DNA of 64,000 nt, taken from the NCBI GenBank assembly GCA_033085395.1, contig JANQBS010000130.1, forward strand, positions 1 to 64,000, in the 5' to 3' direction. The notes under the pieces were generated by a model. That model was not told the DNA's origin, made no database searches, and saw only the letters and a program-made list of their open reading frames with translations. Position numbers and translations under genes: made by a program. Source of the DNA: Xanthoparmelia taractica (Eukaryota > Ascomycota > Lecanoromycetes > Lecanorales > Parmeliaceae). Below, piece by piece: positions 1-12,084 of this stretch; the stretch's first letter is position 1; each line of letters opens with the position of its first letter.

Positions 1-145
1 GGATTCGTACCCAAAACCATTTGACTGAAAAAGTCAAATGATTTTGGGTCGATTTTTAGTAGCCTGCAAATGATTTTAACCCAAAATCATTTGACTCTGG
101 TAGATAGCTGATTTTGACTCAAAATTAGCTAACTCTATTAGATAG
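1..145. repeat. Hairpin repeat family, copy A
   Basis: The copy starts GGATTCG and contains an inverted pair, CCCAAAACCATTTGACT (10-26) and AGTCAAATGATTTTGGG (32-48), which pair with one G-T mismatch. A linker TCGATTTTTAGTAGCCTG (49-66) follows, then a second inverted pair CAAATGATTTT/AAAATCATTTG and the tail TGACTCTGGTAGATAG. A further degenerate half-unit ending CTCTATTAGATAG lies at 107-145. The same layout recurs at 625-731 and 11978-12084 with a different arm word. It may be a MITE, a transposon end or a satellite unit. The family is not recognised. The window starts at the repeat, so the copy may be cut off on the left. Confidence 0.7.
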
Positions 146-425
146 ATTTCAACCTAATACTAACTAGCTCAATTCTAATCCGATTTAGGAAATTCGAAAG
201 TCCTAGAGTTAATAATAATGTAAATAATTATCTTTTTTTTATAGATCTAGAGTATATTAGATATTTATATATCTAAATTTCAAATCGCGACTATCTCTAA
301 GTCTATTGATTTCAGGCTAATACTAACTAGCTTGAAACGAGCCAGATTTGAAATATTTCAAATTCTCAGTATTAATATTAATCTAAATAACTATCTTTTT
401 TTTATAGATCTATATCATATTCATT
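146..425. repeat. Diverged direct duplication, about 165-bp period
   Basis: Two related units lie at about 146-265 and 310-425. Both begin GATTTCA..CTAATACTAACTAGCT and both end in an ATCTTTTTTTTATAGATCTA stretch, so the order of landmarks is the same. The differences between them are mostly transitions. No coding potential is visible. This is part of the AT-rich relic DNA. Confidence 0.6.
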
Positions 426-448
426 ATATAGCCCGAGGAATAGATTTG

Positions 449-505
449 GGATTCGTGCCAAGACCTCTTCGGGAGTACCCGCACCCTGGTCTTGGCACGA
501 TTTTT
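449..505. repeat. Hairpin repeat related to copy A, different arms
   Basis: The unit opens with GGATTCG and closes with CGATTTTTA, the same borders as the hairpin family. Its arms are TCGTGCCAAGACC (453-465) and GGTCTTGGCACGA (488-500), a perfect 13-bp inverted repeat with a 22-nt GC-rich loop. The arm word is unrelated to copies A and B although the borders are shared. Confidence 0.6.
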
Positions 506-624
506 AAATTTATTTCAACAATTTATTTCGGAATAACTATACATCCGATCTTAGTCAGCAGTAGCGCGATTTGAAGCCCTAATCGAGGGCTATAAAACGT
601 ACTCTTCAACTTTTTTTTTTTAGT

Positions 625-731
625 GGATTCCGACCTAAAACCAGCTGGATTTAAAGGTTAGCTGGTTTTAGGTCGATTTTTAGTAGCCTGCAGCTGGTTT
701 TAGGTTAAAACCAGCTAACTCTACTAGATAG
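625..731. repeat. Hairpin repeat family, copy B
   Basis: GGATTCCGAC is followed by perfect arms CCTAAAACCAGCT/AGCTGGTTTTAGG, the same linker TCGATTTTTAGTAGCCTG as copy A, a second pair AGCTGGTTTT/AAAACCAGCT, and the tail CTCTACTAGATAG. It is preceded by a T-run and by about 150 bp that also precede copy C. All four arms carry AGCTGGTTTT where copy A carries AAATGATTTT. Confidence 0.7.
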
Positions 732-2567
732 AATTTTATAATTACATAAGCGTTCGCTTAAGCTTTTTACGTATTTTTAGAATATAAAAAATAATTACGT
801 AATATATTTATTAAAAACTCAATAAAAGTATGGGATATTCTATATCTTTCGATATGATATTCGAAAAACTAGTTTCATACCATCAAATATACCACACCTT
901 TCCGACTCGTAATTCGAATATTTTAAAATATTTTATTTCTAAGCTTATAAACGAAGATAAAGAATATTCGATAAAGTTTATACGTAAGAAACGTACTTAA
1001 AAGAGCGAGATAGAATATCTTATTTAATAAAAAGATTACTATAAAGAATATAACGTATAACTTAGTAAAGAAGTTATAAACAATACGTAAGATATAATTA
1101 ATAAGTTTAATAAGTACGAGTTACGAAAATAAAAAGTATAAGAAACGTATATTAAAAAAAGAGCTTAAAGGCTAGCTAATTTAAAAAAAAAAAAAAAAAA
1201 AAAGAGCTTAGAGATAAAGAGACTTAATTATAGAAAGTCGAATCTCGAGTTATCGTAATAAATAATAATGTTAAAACGGTTAAGAAAAGCTAACGACGTT
1301 TCGAAAGACGGCGAGAAACTTCTATTATATAGGGTAATAATAATAATCAAAACACGGTTCAGAGACTTAATACTAGGTAAATATATTTCAAACGCTAGAT
1401 TATTAAAACCCTTACATTAGAAAATTACTCGAAGAATTCTTCTTCGAATCTACGACGAGACTTCTCGATTTCTTAAATAATAAATATAAGAAGATATAAG
1501 ATCTCTAATTACTAAAAAAGAAGAAATTACTATTAGTAAAAAAGAAAGAGAAGACGTTTAGATTTTTATTTATTAACGATAGCGTAACGTGCTAAGAGCT
1601 CTTAGAAAACGTAGAACCGTTCTCGTCGCTATTTTTATTCCTCTCTTTATTATCTTCTTCGTTTTTATCGTTATCGTCGAATCTAGAATTTACTATCGAC
1701 GAATTTAACTTAAAAAGATTTATCTAAAGTTAATATTAATATATATTAAACGCGTTTAAAATCGATACGAGTTATAGAAATATATACGCTATAGCGTAAT
1801 ATATTTAAAATTTTCGTAAGAGTAATAAAGATAACGCGAAGAAACTTAACTTAACTAACTTAAATACTTAAAGTATTCGATTTCTTTACGTCGTCGAAGC
1901 GATTAATAACTCGCTAATAAGCGTTTAGAATCTTCTCGTATATTTTTATAGTATTTATTAATTAAAGTGCCGAGATATATTTAATATCGCTTAAGTTAAG
2001 ATCGTTAATTATCGTTATTTTAAATCGACGACGAAGTGTAAATATATAATTTGCTTTTATAATAATCTTATAGCGCTTGAGAATTTAAAATAGCGATCGT
2101 TTAGTATATGCTAGATATACGAAGTCTGTGTGTTAATGTACTACTACGCAATCGAAGCGCGATTCTACGTAGATTATGCATTTTATTAGTATACTATTCT
2201 CGAAGTCGAATATTATCTTATATTTCTCGAAATCGTATTCGTGAGCATAGCGAATATAACGCGAATATAAGTTCTTAATAAGGTTAACTAGTAACTCTAC
2301 AAATCGTATAGCGATAGAATATTAAACGAGCTAACAACGTATTAGTAACGATTATATATCTTTTATAATTTTAAAAAACCTATAATAGCTAGTATAATAA
2401 AAGATATCTTAGATATATTTAATGTATATGAGATATCTATAAAGTATAGGTTTATCTCTTGCAAGTTAGATGCTATATATATAATAATATATATAATAAG
2501 AAGAGAAAATTTTCTTGAAAATTAATATTCTTTTATTAATAACTTTATTATTAATATACGCGAATTA
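732..2567. other. AT-rich relic DNA, no gene
   Basis: This stretch is very AT-rich and TA-dinucleotide-rich, with stops in every frame and a 21-A tract near 1183-1203. It looks like RIP-mutated repeat DNA into which the retrotransposon at 2573 later inserted. Some runs in one frame read like a decayed lysine-rich coding region, but I cannot assign a family. Confidence 0.6.
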
Positions 2568-2572
2568 TACGC

Positions 2573-2714
2573 TGTCACGAGAAACGCACTTGCCAAGCCA
2601 AGCAAGAAATTAGCTAAGGCAAGTGCTTGGCAGGCTGGGACTTAGATAGAATTTTCCAACTTAGAATAATCAAGAATTACACACTCAACTGACCTTATAC
2701 TCATTGCTGTTATA
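2573..2714 (+). repeat. 5' LTR of the chromovirus
   Basis: It runs TGTCACGAG...GCTGTTATA. The ends are TG...TA because the final CA of the other LTR is TA here. Compared with the 3' LTR, all five differences are T here and C there, three of them in a CA context. An internal inverted pair GCACTTGCC/GGCAAGTGC can form a hairpin. Confidence 0.92.
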
Positions 2715-3541
2715 GTATAATAGCAACGCCCAAATAGCTTTCATTAGCTGTTTCAGGAGATTCTTTATTATTGCTTTATTATTACTTGATTAGTACTTGT
2801 GTATTCGTTAAGATAATCTTACTCCGCGGAGAACTGCATCCCGCCTGATAAGATCCGCATATAAAATCATCGAAATTCTTACCCGAACGGCCGGAATCTC
2901 ACTGAGTTCGTTATCAAACTTATCTCCCTCATCTTCCTCACACTCACGGTCATCACTATTATCGCTGCAGCTCACTTATTATTGCTACATTACTATATTG
3001 CTGCTGCTATAGGCAACTATCGCCCCTTTTGAGTTACTTATCTTACTATCTTTGCTGAAAAGAGAAGAAATATTACACTATTTGATTGCGTAGTGGGAGA
3101 GGACTTGAATTTATGTAATATATATCTTTATGTTGATGGAAAACCTTTCTTGTTGATGTAATACTATCTCTCTGTTATCAAGAAGACTACTATTATTCTA
3201 TCTTCGTTATCAAGAAGACTGCTATTATTCTAGCTCCGTTAGCTCTAAATTCTATCTCTCGAGATACTATTATTTTAGCCTTTCAAATAGACGAATTTCT
3301 ACACTTCGATCACGCTTTTATCAGTCTCGTCACCGTCGATATCAAGTAATTTATTATCGATATTATTAAGGTTAATTTTAGGCCTTCAGAGATTGTAAAA
3401 GAAGTAGCTTCATCAGCCCGTGACGCACGTGTAAGAGCTTATTCTATATCTATTGAGGCATCAAACTAATCTACTAACTAAGCACATGATCGATTAATTT
3501 TTAGGGCTGCTCTGACTAGATTTAAGGCCGATATTTAATTA

Positions 3542-6500
3542 TTAAGAAGGCTGAGAGAATCTTCTTCTACTGGCGATATATCTCGTTCTTCACCTTTAGA
3601 AAGTCCTATTAGAACTTCTTCTGTCACTAATAATTCTTCTATTAGAAATTCTCTCGTTACTGGCTCTAATTCTAGCAATTCAACTATCACGAACTTCGCT
3701 AATTCTAATTCGAATTCTATATCGAATTCTACTTCAAATTCAAGCACAAAGCCTACTTCTAAAAGTACTTCAAATAACTTCAATATGACTGGAAATAACG
3801 ACGTCAATTGATAGAATATTGGCTTTTCACAGCAGCAATAGACTGCGTTACAAGGTCTTCTACGTAGCGTATCTGGATCGTCTGATGAGCGAGGACCGCC
3901 AGGACAGAATAGCATTAATGCTATAGTAGAAATAGCATCGGCATTAGCTAGTAGATGGAATGCTAGTAATGTGAGATTCTTTAATCCGATATATAAGAAT
4001 AAGTCGATGGCTTCCGGTGCTTCTTCAATGAAGTATATATTAAAAGAGATCTACTTTCGAGATATGCATTTGTTTCTAAAATATACTCGTGACGTAGCTA
4101 GCATTAAAGGTGATAAGCTCGTTCGTATGAATCTCTGAATATGCTTTAAGAGGCCTGCTTTAAAATAATAATTGAGTGAGCTTTCTAATAATAATAAGCG
4201 TTTTATAAAGCTCGAGAATAAACTAAATGAGTGGAAGAGAATACTAATCGAACGATTTAAGGTATCTATTAATGTGACGATTAATTCGTTATTGAAGAAA
4301 AGATATATCATGAGAAATGCTATCAGCAAAAGGGAGCCTAGAGAATATACACAAAAGATCTTACGTGCTTCGAAAGATATCGGCTTAATTAGTCTCAAAA
4401 ATTAGCTTAATGTAATTTACAATGACTTGAATATTGAGCTAAGGCGTGACTTAAGAAGGCCAAAGAATCGAACTATCTTGCATAATTTTCTTGAGAAGAT
4501 GGATAACCTCAAACATAATTGATGAATCTATGCAAGCAGATATGGTGCGAGAACGTAGGGGTTTTCTGCGGGGCCTTCTTAGAATCGTTATCAAAATCAG
4601 AGTAATAGCAATAGGGGTATTTCTGATTAGTATCAACCTCGTTCACAATAGCAATCTTTTCAATCATTCCGGCCTCTGTAAGATGCAGGTCCTAATAATT
4701 AATATTAGCGGCCTTACTTTCAGTAGTCTTTTCGTTAAAATAACAATCAATATAAGCAATCAACTTAGTTATTTCCACGCCAATTCAATAATCAAAATGC
4801 TTATTTCAATTCGCAGCAAAACGCTTAAATGTCTTATCAGCCTCTGCAAATCGCCGCTTCAAACGTGTCAAATTCGATCTCAAATCAATCTTCATTTGAT
4901 AGTCAACAACAGTAGTTTTCTTCAAGGCCAACTCAATAAAATTTTTCTTTAAGACCAGCTCAAGGTTTTTAACAAAATCAAAGCAATCAAAGATCTTAAT
5001 TTAATGCTGCAAATCGTCCAAAAGCAGCGACCTATCAGGCCTCTGCTACTAATGAAAATACTAAGCATAACGAAGCTTAAAGTTCGAACTATCAGGAAGA
5101 AAATACTAATATCGAACACTACTATTTTGCAGGCGAAGATCAATATAAAAATAAGATATATTATACTAATTCTAATAAGCTTTCTACACAGTCAAATAAT
5201 AATTAATTTGCTGGCTTTATGAAAATCGAAATCTACTATCGAAACTGTTAGAAATCCTTCTCATCCAAGATCAAATTATATAAGCATTTACGTGTTAACT
5301 GTTTGGGGAAGTACGTCTATGCCAACGAAGTAGAGCTTATAAAGTCTTCTAATCCTTCTAACTCCGCTAATAAATAATCAAAAATTATTAAGTTCACCGC
5401 TTCTAATCAGGATTTGAGAAATAATTTTGCTTTTCGAAGTTGAACTTATATTATGATTGAAGTTAAGCTCGATTCTACTAATTAAGAAGATAAGGTTTAT
5501 GCTAATATCGAATATAATATAAGTTTAATAAATAGATTATAACATTTCCAGCAGTGTCCGAATGCAGCGATCTTCAAAATAATAACACTCTTACGAGTAC
5601 ATGAGATTAATGCTTCTAAGCACGAGACTTCGAAGTACATTATGTAAGATATCTATCTTTCTGGAATTAATAATCAAGGTCGAAAAGTGCTTGCATATCT
5701 ACGAAGGAAATTACACATTATCGATGATTTATATGTTAAAATGCTTATTGAAAATAACATTATTGGGCCCGAAGGGATTGTTATTGATATAGCCAACAAG
5801 AAAGCAAGAATTAATAATTATAGCACTACGATTGATATTACTACTCGATCTCGGGGCGAGTTTATGCGGAGAAAGATCTATATCAAATTATCTATTTTTG
5901 TGCCTCCGCATAGCGAGATGATTCTATAAATTAAGGAAATTAATCTATCTAACGATCGTGATTTCTTATTCGAGTCAGCAGTACAAACGAATTTGACAAT
6001 ATTCGCTTATTTGATTGATTATACGATAACTAGAATTCTAATTCGAAATAAGTCTAACACGCCTATTTAAGTTTCAAGGAAATTAAGGCTTAAAAATATT
6101 CTCGAAATAAACTACGAAAACTACTTTTAAATCAACATTAAATCTAAATTCGCCTTAACGAAGATAGTTATAAATTTAAGCACGGACTTAAGCTTAAATT
6201 AAGTAACTCCCTTGCTAGCTAAAGAAACTAAGCTATTAAACGAAGTCATGGTTTTCGGGGACGTATAGGCTAGGGCTATATTGACCGACCTAGTTAACGA
6301 ATTCTCACAGATCTAATAAGACATCGACTTTGTTAAAGTGCCAGAAAAAAAATAAATAAAGCTTTCACTAAGAAATAATTGACAAATCAAGATTAATAAA
6401 AAAGTTAAGATCTATTTCTTGGGCACACGAGATCAAGAAGTAGTCGATAAAGTCTTTAATAAGCTACACGAATAGGGAAGATTTGAATAAATCAAAAATT

Positions 6501-9500
6501 CTATATTCTTCTTCTATTCGGTATTCGTTGTATAAAAAACACTCTCTAATAATATCATCAAGAAAAGGTCGGTGATTGATATCCGAGGTTTGAATAACTT
6601 ACTACTTCGAGATGCATATCTAGTGCCTCTTTAGTAGGATATAATAGAGATACTAGCTAAATGTGGTTTCATTTCAGTGATCGATGCTACTTCCTTTTTC
6701 TATTAATAGCGAGTATATTTAGACTATCGCTATATGCAGACTGTTATAAGTCACAGAAGTTAAGAAACTTTCAATGTTTCAATCATGGATTGCATAAATT
6801 TGATTACTTATATTCAACGCCAAATCGATAAGATCTTGCGATATATGCTCAACGCAAAAGCCTACGTTAATAATGTGATTACGAGTGCTAGAACATTTCA
6901 ACAGCACTTGTAAGATCTCCGTCAGCTATTTAAGCTTTTCGTGAGATTTAATATCACTATTTCTCCAATAAAAGCCTTTCTGAGATATTCGAACGTTAAT
7001 TTGCTAGATAGAAAAATTAATTCTTTCGAATTAATTTTATTAGAAGATAAGCTTAGAGCAATCTCGAACTTGTAGTATCTTAGCACTTTGAGAGAACTTA
7101 AACACTACTTAGAATTAATTAACTATCTGCGTTAGTATATTCACTTCTATATATAGTTAACACAGTCTTTATAGAATCTAAAAACACTACTTCTAAAGGA
7201 AGCATCGAACTCTAAACGTCAGCGAAAATAACACTCTTCTCGAACGAAACTACCTATAGCTTCAGAGAAGCAATTGACTTCTTTCCAGCTTCTTCAAGAA
7301 GCACTATCTCAGCCAACGATTCTAATACATTTTAATAATACCCAAACCTTATAAATTAATCTAAATGTCTTAAAGAAATTTGATTTTGAGGTGATAGTCT
7401 TTTATGTTAAATTAGATACTTATATCAAATTAAATGCATAGAAGAGTAAATGGCCTTCTCGTGTAGAGACGAAGTCTATTCTTTTTTTATTAAGGCTTCT
7501 AACTACAACAGAGAGAAATTACTAGCCTATCGAATTGAAAATTGCTAATCTTATTTGATATCTGAAGAAAATAAGACACATAATCGAATCTTCAAAACAT
7601 TCTGTGAGAATACAGATCGACCACTCTACCATCATTAACATTATAAAGCAAAACTCGATCGTTTCGACCACATCAACGATGAGAATAAATATTCGTTTGA
7701 TTCGAGCTATCCAATTCTTAAGATAGTTCAATCTAATCATCTCTTACAAACCCGACAAAGAGCATATTATATCTAATACTCTTTTAAGGCTTACAAGTCT
7801 AAACAAAGATAATTCGCTATCTCAACATTATTCGAAGTTAGATACTCTCTATATTTTGATTACAAGTCTAATAGAAATAAGTGCTTTATTTCATAAGAAG
7901 TGCATTTAAGGCTATTAAGAAGATGATTATTAAAAAAGAATTTCTATATAGCTCGATATCAATAATAGTCTAGCTAGCGAGAACGTAGCATCTTTATCTT
8001 TCGTCCGGGGGAAGCATCTTCTGGCTACTAATGCTAATTCCTATTTTTCGTCTCGATCGAAAAAAGAATCACAGCAAGAACAGTAAAGTCTCACTCACGA
8101 AATGTAGCGAGATCTTATCTTTCATATTAATAGAACTACTAGTTAATAACGATTTTATATTCTCACTTTACTGATAAAAGATATTCTCACCTTGACACAC
8201 GAGGAAGAATATCTCGACTTTTAGAGATACTACGAAATCGTTACATTATTCTGATATATTCATGAAATCACAAAGCACTTGCGGGATTTTATTCGATATT
8301 GCCCAAAGTGTTTAGTGCTACAGATAAGGAGGCACGCACCTTACGATAGTTTGCAGCTAATCTCATCTCCGCCCGTGCCTTTTCACACTCTAACTATTAA
8401 CTTTATTCTAATATTATCTCTATCAAATCAGAGATTGAATTGCATTATATCTATTATCTGCAAGTTCACAAAAGCTATTTAATTAATCCCTGGCAAATTA
8501 ACTTGAAAAGTATCTAACTAGGCAAAAGCACTTTTAAATCGACTTAATATTATTAATTAAGAAATCCCAAAGGCCATTATCAGCGATCGAGATAGGAAAT
8601 TTCTTTCGGAGCTTTGGAAATCGCTCTTCAAACTATTAAAGATTTCTCTGCTTTATTTAATAGTCTATTATCCGCAGACTAATAATGCGAGCGAACGCAC
8701 TAATCAGATCGCTGAGATAGCTTTAAAATACTTCGTATATGCCCTTAATAGACCTTCTCTATAGTCGAAAGTGCTATTACGAATATAGACTTTCTTAAAT
8801 AACTCCGCCTCTTCTAAGATTGAGATTACGCCGAGCGAAGTGATCTATGATTTTACCTTAAATAGATCTCTGGATTTGCTACGTCTGTTAGCTAAAGTCG
8901 ATCACATCTCTACACGAATCATAGCTAAGAATATCATCGATTTTGCTTAGATATTCAATAAATTTCACTATGACAGAAAATATTAATCAATATTTCTCAG
9001 GGTGAGAGAATGGGTACTTCTTCGACTGCATAAAGGCTACAAGATTTCCTCTATCCTCGGCATTATCAATAAGCTATTATAATAGTACGTCGGTTCTTTT
9101 CAGATTGTGAATAGAATAGGTAGACTTATCTATAGACTTACTGTTCCTACAGAATAGAGAATTTATTCTGTCTTTATAATAGCACAGTTGAAGCCTTGTT
9201 CTACGCCACAGAGCGATCCTTTTCAACGCCCTCGGCCTTAATATATTCCGTCTATTTCTATAAATGATAATGGCACAGTTAATTCGGAAATCGAATAACT
9301 TCTTAATAAACGAATTATTAAGAAGGGACGTGGTTTAACTACAGAATACCTAGTAAGATAGAAAGAATATGATCCCGAATATGATCAATGATACAACATC
9401 AAAGATCTTAATGACGCTCCTGAATTGATAAAGAAATACGAGGAGGAAGCAGCTAGAATTCGAGTCACTACACCTACGATTGTACTTAATTCCTCATCAC

Positions 9501-9574
9501 CGCCTTCCCAGTCAATCTTGCCCGCAAAAAGGAGAGATCGTCCGAGAAGATATAATATCGCTACTCCGTTATAA
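3542..9574 (+). pseudogene. gag-pol polyprotein of the chromovirus, many stops
   Basis: A single frame can be followed throughout. Gag (about 3542-4950) keeps phrases such as REPREYTQKILRA and ends in an Asn/Gln-rich tail. A protease-like region follows (about 5600-6060). Reverse transcriptase with SVIDIRGLN starts near 6540, and the catalytic box YVDD is read as YVNN at 6863-6874. RNase H lies near 7300-7700 and an integrase N-terminal zinc-binding segment with YCPKC near 8300. A chromodomain at about 9285-9460 (DPEYDQ, YNIKDL) has both conserved tryptophan positions converted to stops. No frameshift was found, only point-mutation stops. In functional relatives this polyprotein makes the capsid, copies RNA into DNA and integrates it, with the chromodomain steering insertion to heterochromatin. 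Confidence 0.9.
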
Positions 9575-9933
9575 CACTCACATTATATCTACTTATCACA
9601 TTTATATTCAAACGTTTAACGAGTATTATCGACCGAGATATATTTTCCTCTACTCGATAACGTTAATGTGATTATTAAAGACATAATCGTCGTTTGGTGA
9701 CTATTATTATTAACTTATTACTTGATATTTGTTTTTTAACTAGCATTCTAACTATATATTTAATCGTCGAAAAGACCTCACTATCATTATCGAAAGAATA
9801 TCACTATCACTAACTCCTCGTCAATTTTAGTATACTACTATCAACGAATTTGCTTGCTTAATTAACAAAGTTTTACTTTAATATATATATAACAAGCGAG
9901 GTCGCTCGCTTTTTCTTCTATCTCGGCGAATAC

Positions 9934-10075
9934 TGTCACGAGAAACGCACTTGCCAAGCCAAGCAAGAAATCAGCTAAGGCAAGTGCTTGGCAGGCTGGG
10001 ACTTAGATAGAATTTTCCAACTTAGAATAATCAAGAATTACACACCCAACTGACCTTACACCCATTGCTGTTACA
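9934..10075 (+). repeat. 3' LTR of the chromovirus
   Basis: It runs TGTCACG...GTTACA and keeps the canonical TG...CA ends. It is followed directly by the target duplication TACGC. It remains far less TA-rich than the element interior. Confidence 0.93.
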
Positions 10076-10080
10076 TACGC

Positions 10081-11977
10081 GTCGCGTATATTAAATATAA
10101 GAATAATACTAACTTTACGTATTATTGAAATCACATAATTAGCGTAGAAAATATTTCTAGCGTCGAGTGTTCTATCGTCTTAGTTTTTATTTATATTTAT
10201 AATAAACTTTATATACGAAGCGCTACTCGAAGAAACTCTTTTTCTTCTTTTTCTTACTAAATTTAAAGAGTTTTAATAAATCTTCTAAGAGTATTAATTC
10301 TATCTATTATATTAAATTCGAGAACGAATTTTTAAAGAAAGAAGATAATTATTAGAAATAAGATCTTAGATCTTAAGCGAGGGAATTTTAAATCGCTTAA
10401 TATACGTATACTTAGCGAACTCTTGGCGAATAAGCTTAAATAATCGATCTTCTTTAGTTTCCTTTTCTTCTTTCTTAAGAATTAGTCTTATCATTAGATC
10501 TATATATAAAATATATATCTTTCTAATTTTATACTACTATATAACTCTAAGACTCTAATCTAGAATTAAGTCTAATAAGAGTTTATAATAAAGATTAGTA
10601 TTATTTATAGACTTAAGATTAAAATTAGAAGAATAAATATAGTTAAAAATATAGTTAATAATTATTAAAGAAATAGATATATATCTTGAGAAAGATTAAA
10701 GTTATCGTCTTCGTCTTGAGAAGAATTCGAACTCTCTCGTCGAGATCTCTTAACTCTAGATCTTATAGGAATTTTATTAAGGCTAGCCCTAATAGAATTA
10801 ACCCTAAAATACTTATTTCTAGAGTCGAATTAAAAGAATCTTTTAGAAAAAACGTTGATTTTTTATAAATCGTTTCTAAAGTTCTTTTTTCGTTAATCTA
10901 ACTTGCGAGAATTTTCCTAGTTATAATAGTCTCTATAATAATTTTAAATAGAACGTAGTGATCGTGTTATATATAAACAATAAGAACACGCTAGTTTATT
11001 ATAATAGATAGCTAATTTAGAAATCAAATAAGTATTATTAAATATTTCAAGAAAGCTTTAAATTCTAGCTTTAATCTCTAATTAAGTCTTAACTAGATTA
11101 TTAATTTAAGATATATTAATCTCGATTTAACGTCGAATACCAAGATTTAATTAATAAGGTGTTTTCGAGAAATATATATTAATTCGAGACGAAATTAGAG
11201 CGAATTTACACTCTTTATAGATTAATAGATTAGTCTCTTAATAAACGATAACGTAATTCATTTAGAGTGAAAGAGAATATTCGATATAGTGAATTAGATT
11301 ATATCGAGTATAGATATATTAATTATTAAAGAATTATTAAGAAAGAAAAAAGAAGAGATTTAAGAAAAGATTAATATATACGAACGCTAAGCGTTAAACG
11401 CGACTAATTCGTTAGTCGTAGATCTCGGGACTCGGAGTTTATAAGATAGATCGGACTTAGCTAGTCTTATTAAAATTTCTAGACTAATACGAAAGAAAAG
11501 AAAGTTATTAATTTATTAAGTTAATAATAAAAATACTATAAATTAAAATAATGAGAGTTATAGAGATATATATATATAATCGATTTTTAAAATAGTATTT
11601 GTATATATATAATATAAACTAAGCTGGAGAAATTAATTAGATAATTTTTATATTAACTTTTTTAGTATAGAGAATATCTTTTTAGAACTAACTTTTTTAA
11701 AACTTAATATTTCTTTAAAATTCTTAATTCTCTATATTTATTAGACTTTAAACTAAAGTTATTTTCTTCTATATTTATATTATACCTCATTTTAGACTAA
11801 AGGCGAATAGTGGAAATTTCAAGATTTTAGCGTCGAGTATACCCGCACTTACTATATTTTCAATTATTTTAGAATTTTATTACTCTATATTCGCTTAACC
11901 GATCTTAGTTAGTATAGTATTAAAATTTAGCGCTAAGCGAGCTTTTTAAAATGTACTATTTAGATTTTTTTTTTTCT
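10081..11977. other. AT-rich relic DNA, no gene
   Basis: This is the TA-rich, stop-ridden continuation of the DNA interrupted by the retrotransposon. The inverted arm TCGCGTATATTAA (10082-10094) matches the arm TTAATATACGCGA left of the element (2551-2563). The segment 11830-11977 resembles 465-624 upstream of copy B (shared CCGATCTTAGT and GTAC/ATAC-CCGCAC, then a T-run). No coding family is recognised. Confidence 0.55.
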
Positions 11978-12084
11978 GAATTCGTACTCAAAACTAGCTG
12001 GATTTAAAAGTTAGCTAGTTTTAATTCGATTTTTAATAGTCTAGAGCTAGTTTTAAATCAAAACCAGCTAACTCTACTAGATAG
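11978..12084. repeat. Hairpin repeat family, copy C
   Basis: GAATTCGTACTCAAAACTAGCTGG leads into a linker TCGATTTTTAATAGTCT and a tail AAAACCAGCTAACTCTACTAGATAG. It has the copy B arm word with several C-to-T/G-to-A changes, and sits in the same orientation as copy B about 11.35 kb away. It is a RIP-eroded copy. Confidence 0.65.

Larger units (their letters stand above)
2573..10075 (+). mobile_element. Ty3/gypsy chromovirus LTR retrotransposon, RIP-inactivated
   Basis: Two direct terminal repeats (2573-2714 and 9934-10075, 142 bp each, 137 positions identical) bound a 7.5-kb element. TACGC occurs immediately before (2568-2572) and after (10076-10080) as a 5-bp target-site duplication. The interior reads gag, protease, reverse transcriptase, RNase H, integrase and chromodomain, all in one frame. 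The frame is broken by many TAA/TAG/TGA codons at sites where Gln or Trp is expected, which fits RIP. No purine-rich tract is obvious just before the 3' LTR, and the primer-binding site was not identified. The element is complete in structure but cannot encode a working protein. Confidence 0.93.
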
